64,000 nucleotides of DNA from Sphingopyxis sp. UBA6723 (GTDB taxonomy: Bacteria; Pseudomonadota; Alphaproteobacteria; Sphingomonadales; Sphingomonadaceae), in NCBI RefSeq assembly GCF_002454115.1, contig NZ_DKIH01000009.1, positions 386,002-450,001 of the forward strand. The letters are read 5' to 3'. How positions within the stretch are numbered: position 1 is the first letter of the stretch; the number at the start of each line of letters is the position of its first letter. The notes beneath the pieces are model-generated. The model did not search any database. It was not told where the DNA came from and saw only the letters and a list, made by a program, of their open reading frames with translations. Positions 1-8,327 of the stretch are shown piece by piece. Both the position numbers and the translations under genes were made by a program.

Positions 1-783
1 GGGGGGGAGCCGCTGGTGCGGCGCGGCATCGATATGCTGGCGATGCGCCTGGGCGCGATGATCGGGCATGGCCTCGACGAACTTACCCTGACCACCAACG
101 GCATGCGGCTGGCCGAATATGCCCCGATGCTGGCAACGGCTGGCGTCCGCCGCATCAATGTCAGTCTCGACACGCTCGACCCCGCCGCCTTTCGCCACAT
201 CACCCGCGTCGGCGATATCGATGTCGCGCTCGGCGGGATTGCCGCGGCGCGCGCGGCCGGGATCGCGGTCAAGATCAATATGGTGGCGCTCGCAGGCCTC
301 AACGAGGACCAGCTGCTCCCCATGCTCAATTATTGCGCGGCGAGCGGCTGCGACCTGACGCTCATCGAAACGATGCCGCTCGGCGAGGTCGAATCCGACC
401 GCAGCGACCATTATATCCCGCTCCATCATTTCATCGCGCCGCTGCGCGAGGCGCACGCGCTTTATCCGGTCGATAAGCGCACCGGCGGCCCGGCCCATTA
501 CTTCGCTATCGAGGACAGCCCGGTGACGCTGGGGCTGATCACGCCGCTGTCGGACAATTTCTGCGCGACGTGCAACCGCATCCGGCTGACCGTCGAGGGG
601 CGCGTCTATATGTGCCTGGGGCAGGACGACCATGTCGACCTGCGCGCCGCCCTGCGCGGCGCGGGCGACGTAGATGGGTTGATTGATCTGGCATTGGCTG
701 GCAAACCCCGCGCGCATGACTTTCATATCGAACGAAAGTCCACACCGGCGGTCGCGCGTCATATGAGTGCAACGGGTGGCTGA
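1..783 (+). CDS. moaA: GTP 3',8-cyclase MoaA, 5'-truncated by the window edge
   Basis: Radical-SAM enzyme of molybdenum cofactor synthesis that rearranges GTP to 3',8-cyclo-H2GTP. The frame is open from base 1, where it encodes GGEPLVRRGID, the conserved GGEPL stretch that follows the N-terminal radical-SAM CxxxCxxC cluster in MoaA. About 65-70 N-terminal residues, including that first cluster, lie outside the window. The C-terminal cluster motif is present: FCATCNRIR, then a third Cys about 13 residues later (MCLGQ). The usual GxGG-type tail is replaced by ATGG at the end. The NAD kinase gene follows after 28 bases on the same strand. Identification is firm; only the start is missing. Confidence 0.93.
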   Translation, partial: GGEPLVRRGIDMLAMRLGAMIGHGLDELTLTTNGMRLAEYAPMLATAGVRRINVSLDTLDPAAFRHITRVGDIDVALGGIAAARAAGIAVKINMVALAGLNEDQLLPMLNYCAASGCDLTLIETMPLGEVESDRSDHYIPLHHFIAPLREAHALYPVDKRTGGPAHYFAIEDSPVTLGLITPLSDNFCATCNRIRLTVEGRVYMCLGQDDHVDLRAALRGAGDVDGLIDLALAGKPRAHDFHIERKSTPAVARHMSATGG

Positions 784-811
784 AAGCGGCCGCGAGGGGA
801 ACCGGACCAAT

Positions 812-1582
812 ATGCATCGCAAGATCGCGCTTGTCGCATCGAACGCGCCCGCCGCCATGGAGGCCGAAGCCGAGCTGCGTCCGCTTTATGACTTTGTCGA
901 TCTGAACGAAGCCGATCTGCTGATCGCGCTCGGCGGCGACGGCTTCCTGCTCCACATGCTGCACCAGCTGCTCGACCAGCGGCGCAGTATGCCGGTGTTC
1001 GGGATGAACCGCGGCACCATCGGCTTTCTGATGAACGAGTTTCGCATCGAGGGACTGATCGACCGGCTCGCCGCCGCGCGGCCATTCCTGATCCATCCCT
1101 TGAGCGGCGACATCACAACGATCAGCGGCGAGCGCCATATTCTGCCCGCGATCAACGAGATTTCGCTGCTCCGCGAAACCCGCCAGGCGGCGAAGCTCGA
1201 AGTGATCATCAACGAAAAGACGATGCTGGAGGAACTGTCTTGCGACGGGGTGCTGGTGGCGACCCCGGCGGGATCGACGGCCTATAACCTCAGCGCCAAC
1301 GGCCCGATCCTGCCGCTCGAATCCGAAATGCTGGCGCTGACGCCAATCAGCCCCTTTCGCCCCCGCCGGTGGCGCGGCGCGCTCGTCCCCGAATCGACGA
1401 GCATCCGCTTCAACGTCCGCGAGGCGGCAAAACGCCCGGTCAGCGCGGTCGCCGACCAACGCGAAATCCGCGATGTAAAGACCGTGCTGGTCACCACCGA
1501 CCGCAGCCGCCCGCTGACTTTGCTGTTCGATCCCGACCAAGGGCTCGACGAACGCATCGCAATGGAACAATTTATCGTTTGA
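812..1582 (+). CDS. nadK: NAD kinase
   Basis: Phosphorylates NAD to NADP with ATP in the cytoplasm. The 256-residue protein has the diagnostic GGDG motif at residues 41-44 (LLIALGGDGFLLHML). It also has the NE-rich strand (INEISLLRE), the VATPAGSTAYNLSANGP substrate loop and the LTPISPF segment. The ATG at 812 was chosen because a purine-rich GAGGGGA lies just upstream and the protein then begins MHRKIALVAS, as short alphaproteobacterial NAD kinases do. An in-frame start 45 bases upstream would overlap moaA and adds no conserved sequence. It may be co-transcribed with moaA, since the gap is only 28 bases. Confidence 0.93.
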   Translation: MHRKIALVASNAPAAMEAEAELRPLYDFVDLNEADLLIALGGDGFLLHMLHQLLDQRRSMPVFGMNRGTIGFLMNEFRIEGLIDRLAAARPFLIHPLSGDITTISGERHILPAINEISLLRETRQAAKLEVIINEKTMLEELSCDGVLVATPAGSTAYNLSANGPILPLESEMLALTPISPFRPRRWRGALVPESTSIRFNVREAAKRPVSAVADQREIRDVKTVLVTTDRSRPLTLLFDPDQGLDERIAMEQFIV

Positions 1583-1643
1583 GGCCTTGCAAAATGCCGC
1601 AAGCGACGGCAAAGGGGCCGCCTTGTCCGCGACGGCGGCGTGT

Positions 1644-1718
1644 TCCTCGGTAGCTCAGCGGTAGAGCAATCGACTGTTAATCGATCGGTCGTAGGTTCGA
1701 ATCCTACCCGGGGAGCCA
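1644..1718 (+). tRNA. tRNA-Asn(GTT)
   Basis: A 75-nt cloverleaf with CCA encoded at 1716-1718. The acceptor TCCTCGG pairs with CCGGGGA. The anticodon stem ATCGA/TCGAT encloses the loop CTGTTAA, giving anticodon GTT, and the T loop is GTTCGAATC. A hairpin plus T-run follows directly and would terminate the transcript. Confidence 0.95.
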
Positions 1719-1742
1719 GCACTTTCAAAAGTGCAGTTTTTT
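1719..1742 (+). terminator. Intrinsic terminator of tRNA-Asn
   Basis: GCACTTT and AAAGTGC form a 7-bp stem with a 2-nt centre, followed by AGTTTTTTC. It begins at the base after the tRNA CCA. Confidence 0.7.
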
Positions 1743-2203
1743 CTTTCAGAAATTTTTCAGAGAAGTTTGACCTTCGTTCAGGACGGATGGCTATCGCCAT
1801 TTGCGGTCGATAGTTGCCACAATGATCATAATAACGGCAGTAGGCATTGGCACAGCGCTTCGACGCTATCTGCTCTGCCAAGGAATTGCCCGTAGAGCGG
1901 TTCGGGCAGAAGAACCTACTTTGGCAACTGTAGAGCAAAGCGCTTTAGGGTCGGCGCAGGTTCGCCGCAGTGGTCGTGGATAAGCGCTCCATTGAGACCG
2001 GGTCCGACTTGGCGTAGGATACAAGCGAGCGAACTCGCTTTTTAGCCGCCTTGATCGCTGGCGGCCGGAAGTAAACTGATTGATTCGACGATTCGATCAT
2101 ACCGTTCCGCCTCAAGGGAATGTCACGTGACCGACATCTCCATATTCCGCAATCAGTTGGCAGCGCTGCCGTAGCCCGATGCTCGGCGAACCGCGTGGCA
2201 CCG
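1743..2203. other. Intergenic stretch without a recognisable gene
   Basis: No reading frame here has convincing coding character. The stretch is less GC-rich than its surroundings. Its one clear structure is a hairpin with T-run at 2023-2044. It may hold degraded sequence between the tRNA and the deacylase gene. Confidence 0.5.
2023..2044 (+). terminator. Terminator-like hairpin
   Basis: AAGCGAG-CGAA-CTCGCTT is a perfect 7-bp stem with a tetraloop, followed by TTTA. No + strand gene ends just before it, so it may be a relic or serve an unseen transcript. Confidence 0.45.
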
Positions 2204-3850
2204 CTATGGGCAGCCCGGCGGTCGGGGCCGCAGCAGCGCGCGACCTGCCGAAACTCCCGTTGCGCGCCCGTTATCCAGCGCCAGCGCACCGTTGACGAAC
2301 AGGCTCTGGACGCCGGCGCTGAGTTCGCGCGGGCGCACATAATCGGCGCGCGGCGCAAAGGCGGCGGGGTTGAAGACGACCACATCCGCGAAATACCCCG
2401 AACGCAAATAGCCGCGCCGGTCGAGCTTGTAGATGTCGGCGGTGCGGCCGGTCGATTGGCGGATGAAGGTCGTCAGGCTGATGACCTTGCGTTCGCGAAC
2501 GTAGCGGACATATTTTTCGGGGAAGCTGGCGAACATACGCGGGTGGCCATCCGATCCGTCGGACGAGGTGACCATCCACGGCTGCTGCATCAGCAGGTCG
2601 ACGTCCGCCTGCGCCATGTTGAACGAGGCGACCGCGGTGCCGCCCCCTTTCTCCCCGCGGATCTTCGCCTCGACGCTCTGGCGAATGATCCGCAGCGCCG
2701 CGTCGCGGCTGTCCAGTTTCCACTCGGCTGCGACCTGCTCCAGCGTCTGGCCGGTCCACGGAAACCCCTGCCCGATCAGCAGCAGCGCGCTCGCGCCGCC
2801 GCGGCGTCGCAGATTGTCCTGCATTTCAGCGCGGATCCGCGCCAGCGTTGTGGGATCATCCAGCCGCTTCAGCAACGCCGCGCCGCCGCCATCGACAGCC
2901 CAGCGCGGCAGCAGCGATGCGTCGAGGTTCGAACCCGACGCCAGCCACGGATATTGATCGGCAGTGACTTCGACCCCCGCGGCCCGTGCCGCTTCGATCG
3001 CGGCGATCACCGCGCCCGCTTGGCCATGGACATCGACACCGAGAGCCTTCAGATGGGCGAAATGAACGGGCATTCCCGCGTGCTTGCCGATATCGATCGC
3101 TTCTTTCACCGACCCGAGCAAGCCGATGCTGTAGCTTGATTCATCGCGCTGGTGGGTGTCGTATAGGCCGCCGCGGATCGCCGCCTCGCGCGCGACGGCC
3201 ACGACTTCGCCGGTGGTCGCGAAACTTTGCGGCGCATAGAAAAGTCCGGCGGACAGCCCGACCGCGCCTTCGCACATGCCCTTGGCCACCAACGCTTTCA
3301 TCGCATCCAGTTCGGCGACCGTCGGCGCGCGGGCATCCGGACCCAGAACCCGCTGGCGCACCGGTCCGAACCCGACAAAGGGAACGATATTGGTCCCGAT
3401 CCCCGACGCCGCGAGCTTGCCGCTGTCCGCCGCAACATCGGGGGTGCCATTGCCATCGACCCCGATCATCACCGTGCTGACCCCTTGGTACAACCACGCC
3501 GCGTTGATGCGCACCGCCGGGTCGGGCGAACGGAGGAAGCTGTCGGCATGGGTGTGCGGATCGATGAAACCGGGGGCGACAATCATCCCCTTTGCGTCGA
3601 TGATCCGGCTTGCTGAATAGCTGCCGGAGCGACCAACATGAACAATGCGGTCGCCGCGGATCGCCACGTCGCCGGCGAACGGCTTGCCCTCGCCGCCGTC
3701 ATAGATCGTCCCGCCGCGAATGATCACATCGACCACCTCGCTTGCCTGCGCCGCGGCGCCAGCAGCGCCGAGCAGCGCGGCGGCCCCCACCATCGCTCCG
3801 CCCGCAATCGCACCGATCGTCCGGCGCATGAAAAACGAAGTATGGGGCAT
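2204..3850 (-). CDS. N-acyl-D-amino-acid deacylase family amidohydrolase, exported
   Basis: Amidohydrolase-superfamily enzyme of the D-aminoacylase type, which frees D-amino acids from N-acyl derivatives. A signal peptide is evident: MRR, then an Ala/Gly-rich hydrophobic stretch ending AAAQA near residue 35. The metal motif DPHTHADS, the later ligands YDTHQRD and HFAHLK, and the catalytic-Asp region SSDGSDGHPR are all present. The family's Cys ligand, normally in a GNCG-type segment, is not seen: the equivalent stretch reads GVSTVMIGVDGNG. The 548-residue length is usual for the family. The start at 3850 has AAAGGA eight bases upstream. It is divergent from the LysR gene and beside dgcN/dgcA, so N-acyl-D-glutamate or a D-Glu peptide is a plausible substrate. 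That substrate is inference. Confidence 0.82.
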   Translation of the reverse strand: MPHTSFFMRRTIGAIAGGAMVGAAALLGAAGAAAQASEVVDVIIRGGTIYDGGEGKPFAGDVAIRGDRIVHVGRSGSYSASRIIDAKGMIVAPGFIDPHTHADSFLRSPDPAVRINAAWLYQGVSTVMIGVDGNGTPDVAADSGKLAASGIGTNIVPFVGFGPVRQRVLGPDARAPTVAELDAMKALVAKGMCEGAVGLSAGLFYAPQSFATTGEVVAVAREAAIRGGLYDTHQRDESSYSIGLLGSVKEAIDIGKHAGMPVHFAHLKALGVDVHGQAGAVIAAIEAARAAGVEVTADQYPWLASGSNLDASLLPRWAVDGGGAALLKRLDDPTTLARIRAEMQDNLRRRGGASALLLIGQGFPWTGQTLEQVAAEWKLDSRDAALRIIRQSVEAKIRGEKGGGTAVASFNMAQADVDLLMQQPWMVTSSDGSDGHPRMFASFPEKYVRYVRERKVISLTTFIRQSTGRTADIYKLDRRGYLRSGYFADVVVFNPAAFAPRADYVRPRELSAGVQSLFVNGALALDNGRATGVSAGRALLRPRPPGCP

Positions 3851-3974
3851 CAGCGTAGTCCTTTCAGGAGAACGAGGGAGAGCCGCTTTGGCGACACGGC
3901 GCCATCTGGCGTTTACCGACGATCAGCATGGGTCCAACCGGCAGTTCGCGTCCAGAGAGGGGTGTTGCAGCGCC

Positions 3975-3992
3975 TATAACCCAATGGCATAA
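3975..3992. promoter_or_regulatory. Possible LysR-site-like sequence
   Basis: TATAAC-N6-GCATAA lies between the divergent deacylase and regulator genes. It is a weak match to the palindrome at 4928-4944 and partly overlaps the longer inverted repeat at 3989-4022. Confidence 0.3.
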
Positions 3993-4022
3993 GACGGCAA
4001 ATGTGGCTTTTTGCCGCCTTAT
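3989..4022. promoter_or_regulatory. Inverted repeat in the divergent deacylase-regulator promoter region
   Basis: ATAAGACGGCAAAT and TTTTGCCGCCTTAT are complementary at 12 of 14 positions across a 6-nt spacer. It lies 26 bases before the LysR ATG and about 140 bases before the deacylase start. It could be an autoregulatory operator or a hairpin in the regulator leader. Confidence 0.5.
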
Positions 4023-4047
4023 CACCAGCACTTGGGGCAAAGATCGA

Positions 4048-4932
4048 ATGAACCTGCGCCAGATCGAGATTTTCCACGCGGTTTTCCTGCATGGCACAGT
4101 CAGCGCCGCAGCGCGCTCGCTCAATGTATCGCAACCGTCGGTGACCAAGGTGCTGCGCCACGCCGAACGTTCGATCGGGCTGACCCTGTTCGAACGAGCG
4201 AAGGGGCGGCTGATCCCGACGCAGGACGCGCACACGCTGTTCGCCGAAGTGTCCGACATTCAGGATCGGGTGCGCTCGTTGCGCCAGGCGTGTCAGAATT
4301 TGCGCCATGGGCGCGGCGGCTTGCTGCGTATTTCGGCGTTGCCATCGCTCGGCCTGGGCGCCATCCCCGCGGCGGTGGCGCGCTTTATGGGCGATCATGA
4401 GGATATCATGTTCGATCTGCAGACGCTCCACCATGACGAGATGGTGCGCAAACTTTATGAGCGCGAGACCGACATCGCGATCAGTTTTGAAGTGCCGCTG
4501 TCGGCCCCCGTCGCGCATCAGGTGATCGGCGAGGGCGAGCTGGTGGTGATTTACCGCGAAGAGGACATGCCCGCCGCGCCGCCGCGCTTGCACCTCGACC
4601 AGCTGCGCGGGCAGAAGTTCATCAGCCCGGTGCAGGGCGGCCCGATCGGCCGGATGCTGTCGAGCGAACTCAGCCGTCTGGAGGTCGAGCTGGACGAAGT
4701 GGTGTCGGCGCGCACCTATTATGTCGCCGCCGCGCTGGTCAACGCCGGGGTCGGCATGGCGATCGTCGACAATTTTACCGCCCATGCCGAATTGTCGCCC
4801 GGACTGGCAAGCCGCCCCCTGCAACCCGCGATCACCTTCGACATTAACGCGGTCTATTTGCAGAATCGCCCGCCGTCGAAAACGGCGTCGGCGTTTCTGG
4901 ACGAGCTTGCTACGGTGATCGAAGGATTATAG
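4048..4932 (+). CDS. LysR-family transcriptional regulator of the D-amino-acid locus
   Basis: A 294-residue LysR-type regulator. The N-terminal winged helix begins MNLRQIEIFHAVF and has the recognition region AARSLNVSQPSVTKVLRHAE, then LFERAKGRLIPT. A periplasmic-binding-protein-like effector domain follows from about residue 90. The ATG at 4048 fits the family start; a longer in-frame start would add 40 residues without family similarity. It is divergent from the deacylase and directly upstream of dgcN in the same direction. A palindrome overlaps its stop codon in the dgcN promoter region. It most likely controls both flanks; the effector (D-Glu, N-acetyl-D-Glu or a muropeptide) is unknown. 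It occupies the position of the regulator DgcR described with dgcN-dgcA elsewhere, but orthology is not shown. Confidence 0.88.
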   Translation: MNLRQIEIFHAVFLHGTVSAAARSLNVSQPSVTKVLRHAERSIGLTLFERAKGRLIPTQDAHTLFAEVSDIQDRVRSLRQACQNLRHGRGGLLRISALPSLGLGAIPAAVARFMGDHEDIMFDLQTLHHDEMVRKLYERETDIAISFEVPLSAPVAHQVIGEGELVVIYREEDMPAAPPRLHLDQLRGQKFISPVQGGPIGRMLSSELSRLEVELDEVVSARTYYVAAALVNAGVGMAIVDNFTAHAELSPGLASRPLQPAITFDINAVYLQNRPPSKTASAFLDELATVIEGL

Positions 4933-4944
4933 CATCAGGCTATA
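4928..4944. promoter_or_regulatory. Perfect palindrome before dgcN, LysR operator candidate
   Basis: TATAGC-ATCAG-GCTATA has perfect 6-bp arms and overall T-N15-A form. It lies about 85 bases before the dgcN ATG and overlaps the regulator stop codon. A related sequence occurs at 15011-15027 between the penicillin-acylase and TonB-receptor genes. Confidence 0.5.
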
Positions 4945-5028
4945 GGATATGAGGCGCAGGATATTGGGGCATCAGGACGGGTGGAGCTAGTATTGGCCCC
5001 TTCATCGTCCCGCAGGTTGCTTTGAGCC

Positions 5029-6063
5029 ATGATCGACACGCCCTATCTTCTCTACCTCGGCCATTCCAGCGATCCCGCCGACATCAAGACTTCGCGCGGG
5101 CTTGCAGTGTTTCGCCCCGACATCTGCGTCGGCGAATATCGCCACGATGGTTGTCCGCTGACGCTAGACCTGCCGCGCATGGATTTCGCCGCAGCGCGCA
5201 CAGCGGGAGCCCGCACTCTGGTGCTGGGTATTGCCAATGCGGGCGGCAAGCTGGGCGAGGATCTGGTTGTCGACGCGCTGGCCGCAATGGAGGCGGGGCT
5301 CGATATTGCATCGGGGCTGCACCACCGGTTGAATGCCGAACCGCGACTGGTCGAGGCCGCGGCGCGTCTAGGCCGAAAACTGCACGATGTGCGCGACCCG
5401 CGGCCGGACATCCCGATCGGCAACGGCAAAAAGCGCGCGGGCAATCGGCTGCTGACCGTCGGCACCGATTGTTCGGTGGGCAAAATGTACACGACCCTCT
5501 GCCTCACCAGCGCGCTAGAACAGCGCGGTGTTGCCGCAAATTTCCGCGCCACCGGACAGACCGGCATTCTGATCGCGGGCGACGGCGTCCCGCTCGACGC
5601 CGTGGTCGCCGACTTCATCTCGGGCGCGATCGAACAGATTTCGCCGGCGCGCAGCGACGATGGCTGGGATCTGATCGAAGGACAGGGCTCGCTTTACCAC
5701 CCATCGTTCGCCGGGGTGTCGACGGGGCTGCTGCACGGCGCGCAGCCCGACGCGCTCGTCCTCTGCCACGATCCGGTGCGCCCGCATATGCGCGGCCTGC
5801 CGCATTATCCGCTGCCCGGCATCGCCGAAACGCTGGAGGCGAACGTCCGTGTCGCGCAGCTGACCAACGCCGATGTGCAGGTGGTCGGGATCGCGCTCAA
5901 CACCTCGGCGATGGCCGCGGATGATGCGCGCGCGCTCTGCGCCGCCACCGCAGCCGAGTTCGGCCTGCCGACCAGCGACCCCTATCGCTTCGGGGTCGAG
6001 GCGATCCTCGACCGGCTGCTGGGCGTGACCGCCCCTTCGCCTGCCGTTGCCGCAACTGCCTGA
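5029..6063 (+). CDS. dgcN: DUF1611 family N-acetyltransferase DgcN
   Basis: A 344-residue DUF1611-family protein. The family member DgcN acetylates D-glutamate to N-acetyl-D-glutamate, the first step of a D-Glu catabolic route known from marine bacteria. The N-terminal domain (MIDTPYLLYLGHS) is followed by a C-terminal domain opening with a P-loop-like GTDCSVGK at residues 145-152. The segment LIEGQGSLYHPSF and the segment VLCHDPVRPHMRG are also characteristic. The gene opens a six-gene operon, with the next ATG only 10 bases after its stop. The neighbouring epimerase homologue (dgcA) is the usual partner. The family is certain; the D-Glu specificity rests on the pairing. Confidence 0.85.
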   Translation: MIDTPYLLYLGHSSDPADIKTSRGLAVFRPDICVGEYRHDGCPLTLDLPRMDFAAARTAGARTLVLGIANAGGKLGEDLVVDALAAMEAGLDIASGLHHRLNAEPRLVEAAARLGRKLHDVRDPRPDIPIGNGKKRAGNRLLTVGTDCSVGKMYTTLCLTSALEQRGVAANFRATGQTGILIAGDGVPLDAVVADFISGAIEQISPARSDDGWDLIEGQGSLYHPSFAGVSTGLLHGAQPDALVLCHDPVRPHMRGLPHYPLPGIAETLEANVRVAQLTNADVQVVGIALNTSAMAADDARALCAATAAEFGLPTSDPYRFGVEAILDRLLGVTAPSPAVAATA

Positions 6064-6073
6064 CCCGACCGCC

Positions 6074-7066
6074 ATGCCCCGCACCCTGACCGTCTTTGCC
6101 GAGACGTTTAAACTGCATGCGCCTTTTCGCATCTCGCGCGGGGTCAAGACCGCGGCCGAGGTCGTCACCGTAACGATCGGCCAGGACGGCCTGACCGGAC
6201 GCGGCGAAGGTGTCCCTTATCCGCGTTATGGGGAGAGCGTCGAAAGCGCGGTCGCGGCGATCGAAAGCCTGCGCGGTGCGATCGAGCAAGGGCTGGACCG
6301 GCAGGCGCTGCTCCAGCTGATGCCCGCCAGCGCCGCGCGAAACGCGATCGACTGCGCGCTGTGGGATCTCGAGCTGCGGCTGGCGGGCAGCGATCTGGCG
6401 GCGGCGCTTGATCTCGATCGCCCGCTGCGCCCGATCGTGACCGCGATGACGATCAGCCTCGATACGCCGAGCAATATGGCCGCCGCCGCCGCGGCGCTCG
6501 CCGACGCACCTTTGCTGAAGGTGAAGGTCGATCGCAACGATCCCGCCGCGCTGCTGGCTGCCGTCCGGGCTGCGGCGCCGAGCCCTAAAATGATCGTCGA
6601 TCCCAACGAAAGCTGGACAATCGCCGAGGTGCGCGACCTGCAAGGGCTGATGACCGATTTGCGGGTCGACCTGCTCGAACAGCCGCTGCCCGCCGACGCC
6701 GACAGCGATCTCGCCGGGTTCCGCTCCGCGATCCCGATCGCCGCTGATGAAGCGGTGCATGTCGCCGCCGATCTCGATACGCTGCCCGACGGCTACGGCG
6801 TTGTGAATATCAAGCTCGACAAGTCGGGCGGCCTGACCGCGGGTCTCGATCTGGCGACCGCGGCGCGCGCGCGCGGGCTGGACGTTATGACCGGTTGCAT
6901 GATCTGTTCCTCACTTTCGATCGCCCCGGCCTGGGCGATTGCCGCGAACAGCAGCTTTGCGGACCTTGACGGACCGCTCTGGCTTGCCGAGGATCGCGCC
7001 GGGGGGGTCCGCGGCGCCAACGGCCTGCTGTCGCCGCCGCAGCCCGGCTTCTGGGGCGGGATTTGA
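6074..7066 (+). CDS. dgcA: N-acetyl-D-glutamate racemase DgcA / dipeptide epimerase (enolase superfamily)
   Basis: A 330-residue muconate-lactonizing/enolase-fold enzyme. Visible catalytic parts are the KVK acid-base motif at 149-151, metal ligands D176 (VDPNES), E202 (LLEQPLP) and D225 (AADEAV), and the second-base lysine region NIKLDKSGG around 247-250. This pattern fits L-Ala-D/L-Glu epimerases and the DgcA group that racemises N-acetyl-D-Glu to N-acetyl-L-Glu. Pairing with dgcN favours the latter. The ATG at 6074 is preferred over a TTG 27 bases upstream that would overlap dgcN. N-acetyl-L-Glu would then need a deacetylase, and none is certain in this window. Confidence 0.86.
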   Translation: MPRTLTVFAETFKLHAPFRISRGVKTAAEVVTVTIGQDGLTGRGEGVPYPRYGESVESAVAAIESLRGAIEQGLDRQALLQLMPASAARNAIDCALWDLELRLAGSDLAAALDLDRPLRPIVTAMTISLDTPSNMAAAAAALADAPLLKVKVDRNDPAALLAAVRAAAPSPKMIVDPNESWTIAEVRDLQGLMTDLRVDLLEQPLPADADSDLAGFRSAIPIAADEAVHVAADLDTLPDGYGVVNIKLDKSGGLTAGLDLATAARARGLDVMTGCMICSSLSIAPAWAIAANSSFADLDGPLWLAEDRAGGVRGANGLLSPPQPGFWGGI

Positions 7067-7088
7067 TACGAACGGGACAACAAGGCCG

Positions 7089-8327
7089 ATGACAGGGTTT
7101 CTTCGCGGCTGGTTTGCGGTACCGCTGTGGCAGCGGGTGTTGGGGGCGATGGTCATCGGCGTTGCGCTGGGGCTGCTCTGGCCCGCCGCAGCGTCAGCGC
7201 TGGCGATTATTGGCGAATTGTTCGTCCGCCTGATCCGGATGCTGGTGGTGCCGATCGTGTTTATCAGCATCGCGTCGGGGGTCACCGCGCTCGCCGATCC
7301 ACGCAAGCTGGGATCTGTCGGGGCGCGTACCGTCGGCCTCTTCGCCTTCACGACCTTCTGCGCCGTATCCATCGGCATCCTTGTCGGCCTATTGATCGAA
7401 CCAGGCCAGGGCGCCGCGCTGGGCAGCGCCGCGCCGCACGCGCTCGGCGAGCCCAAGTCGCTCCACGACCAGCTGGTCGGCATCGTACCGATTAACATCG
7501 TCCAGGCGCTTGTCGATGGCGACATGCTGGCGATCATCTTTTTTTCGATCCTGCTCGGCTTCGGCGTCATCCTGGCGGGCGAACAGGGCCGCCCGATGGC
7601 CGACCTGCTGCAATCGGCGGGACAGGTGCTGTTCCACCTGGTTCGCATCGTGATGGAAATAACCCCGTTTGGCGTCCTTGCGCTGATTGCCAAGGCGGTC
7701 GCCGACAATGGCGTCGCGGTGTTTGCCAACATCGGTTGGCTGGCGATTGCGGTCGCGATGGGGGTGGTCCTCCAAATTCTGCTGGTTCATGTGCCGCTGC
7801 TTGCCTTTGTCGTGCGTCGGTCGGTGCTGCGCTTCTATCGCACGATCGTCGACGCGCTGGCTGTCGCCTTTTCGACCGCGTCGTCGGCGGCGACGCTGCC
7901 CGTCGCGCTGCGCATCGCGCTCGATGATCTGCACATCGCCCCCGGGGTTGCCAAGACCGTGCTGCCGATCGGCGCCAGCATCGGCAAGGATGGCACCGCG
8001 ATGTATGTCGGGCTGCTCAGCATCTTCGCGCTCCAGGCCGTAGGGATCGAACCCGACCTGTCGATGCTCGCGATCGTCCTGCTCACTGGCGCGCTCGCCG
8101 CCTTTGGCACCGCGCCGATCCCGTCGGCGTCGCTGTTCATGCTCGCCGCCGTGCTGTCGGCGGTCGGGGTGACTCCCGAACAGACAGCGCTGGTAGTCGG
8201 CTTTGTCCTGCCCTTCGACCGCCTGCTCGACATGACCCGCACGGTGGCGAGCGCCAGCGCGAACCTCACGGTAACCAGCGTCGTCGGGCGCTGGGAACAG
8301 GCGAGCGCGCCCGAGGCTGGCAAGTGA
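7089..8327 (+). CDS. Dicarboxylate/amino acid:cation symporter (DAACS family)
   Basis: An inner-membrane secondary transporter of 412 residues with about eight hydrophobic segments, of the GltP/DctA type. Diagnostic parts are the early LIRMLVVPIVFISI segment, the serine-rich re-entrant loop AFSTASSAATLPV, the GASIGKDGTAMYVG motif and the second re-entrant loop GTAPIPSAS. The family takes up glutamate, aspartate or C4-dicarboxylates with Na+ or H+. In this operon, D-Glu or a D-Glu-containing compound is the likeliest cargo (inference). It starts 22 bases after dgcA and overlaps the next gene by 4 bases. Confidence 0.9.
   Translation: MTGFLRGWFAVPLWQRVLGAMVIGVALGLLWPAAASALAIIGELFVRLIRMLVVPIVFISIASGVTALADPRKLGSVGARTVGLFAFTTFCAVSIGILVGLLIEPGQGAALGSAAPHALGEPKSLHDQLVGIVPINIVQALVDGDMLAIIFFSILLGFGVILAGEQGRPMADLLQSAGQVLFHLVRIVMEITPFGVLALIAKAVADNGVAVFANIGWLAIAVAMGVVLQILLVHVPLLAFVVRRSVLRFYRTIVDALAVAFSTASSAATLPVALRIALDDLHIAPGVAKTVLPIGASIGKDGTAMYVGLLSIFALQAVGIEPDLSMLAIVLLTGALAAFGTAPIPSASLFMLAAVLSAVGVTPEQTALVVGFVLPFDRLLDMTRTVASASANLTVTSVVGRWEQASAPEAGK

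Noticed and set aside
539..1612. Long minus-strand frame opposite moaA and nadK
   Set aside because: It is antisense to two certain genes, has no family features and arises from high-GC codon use.
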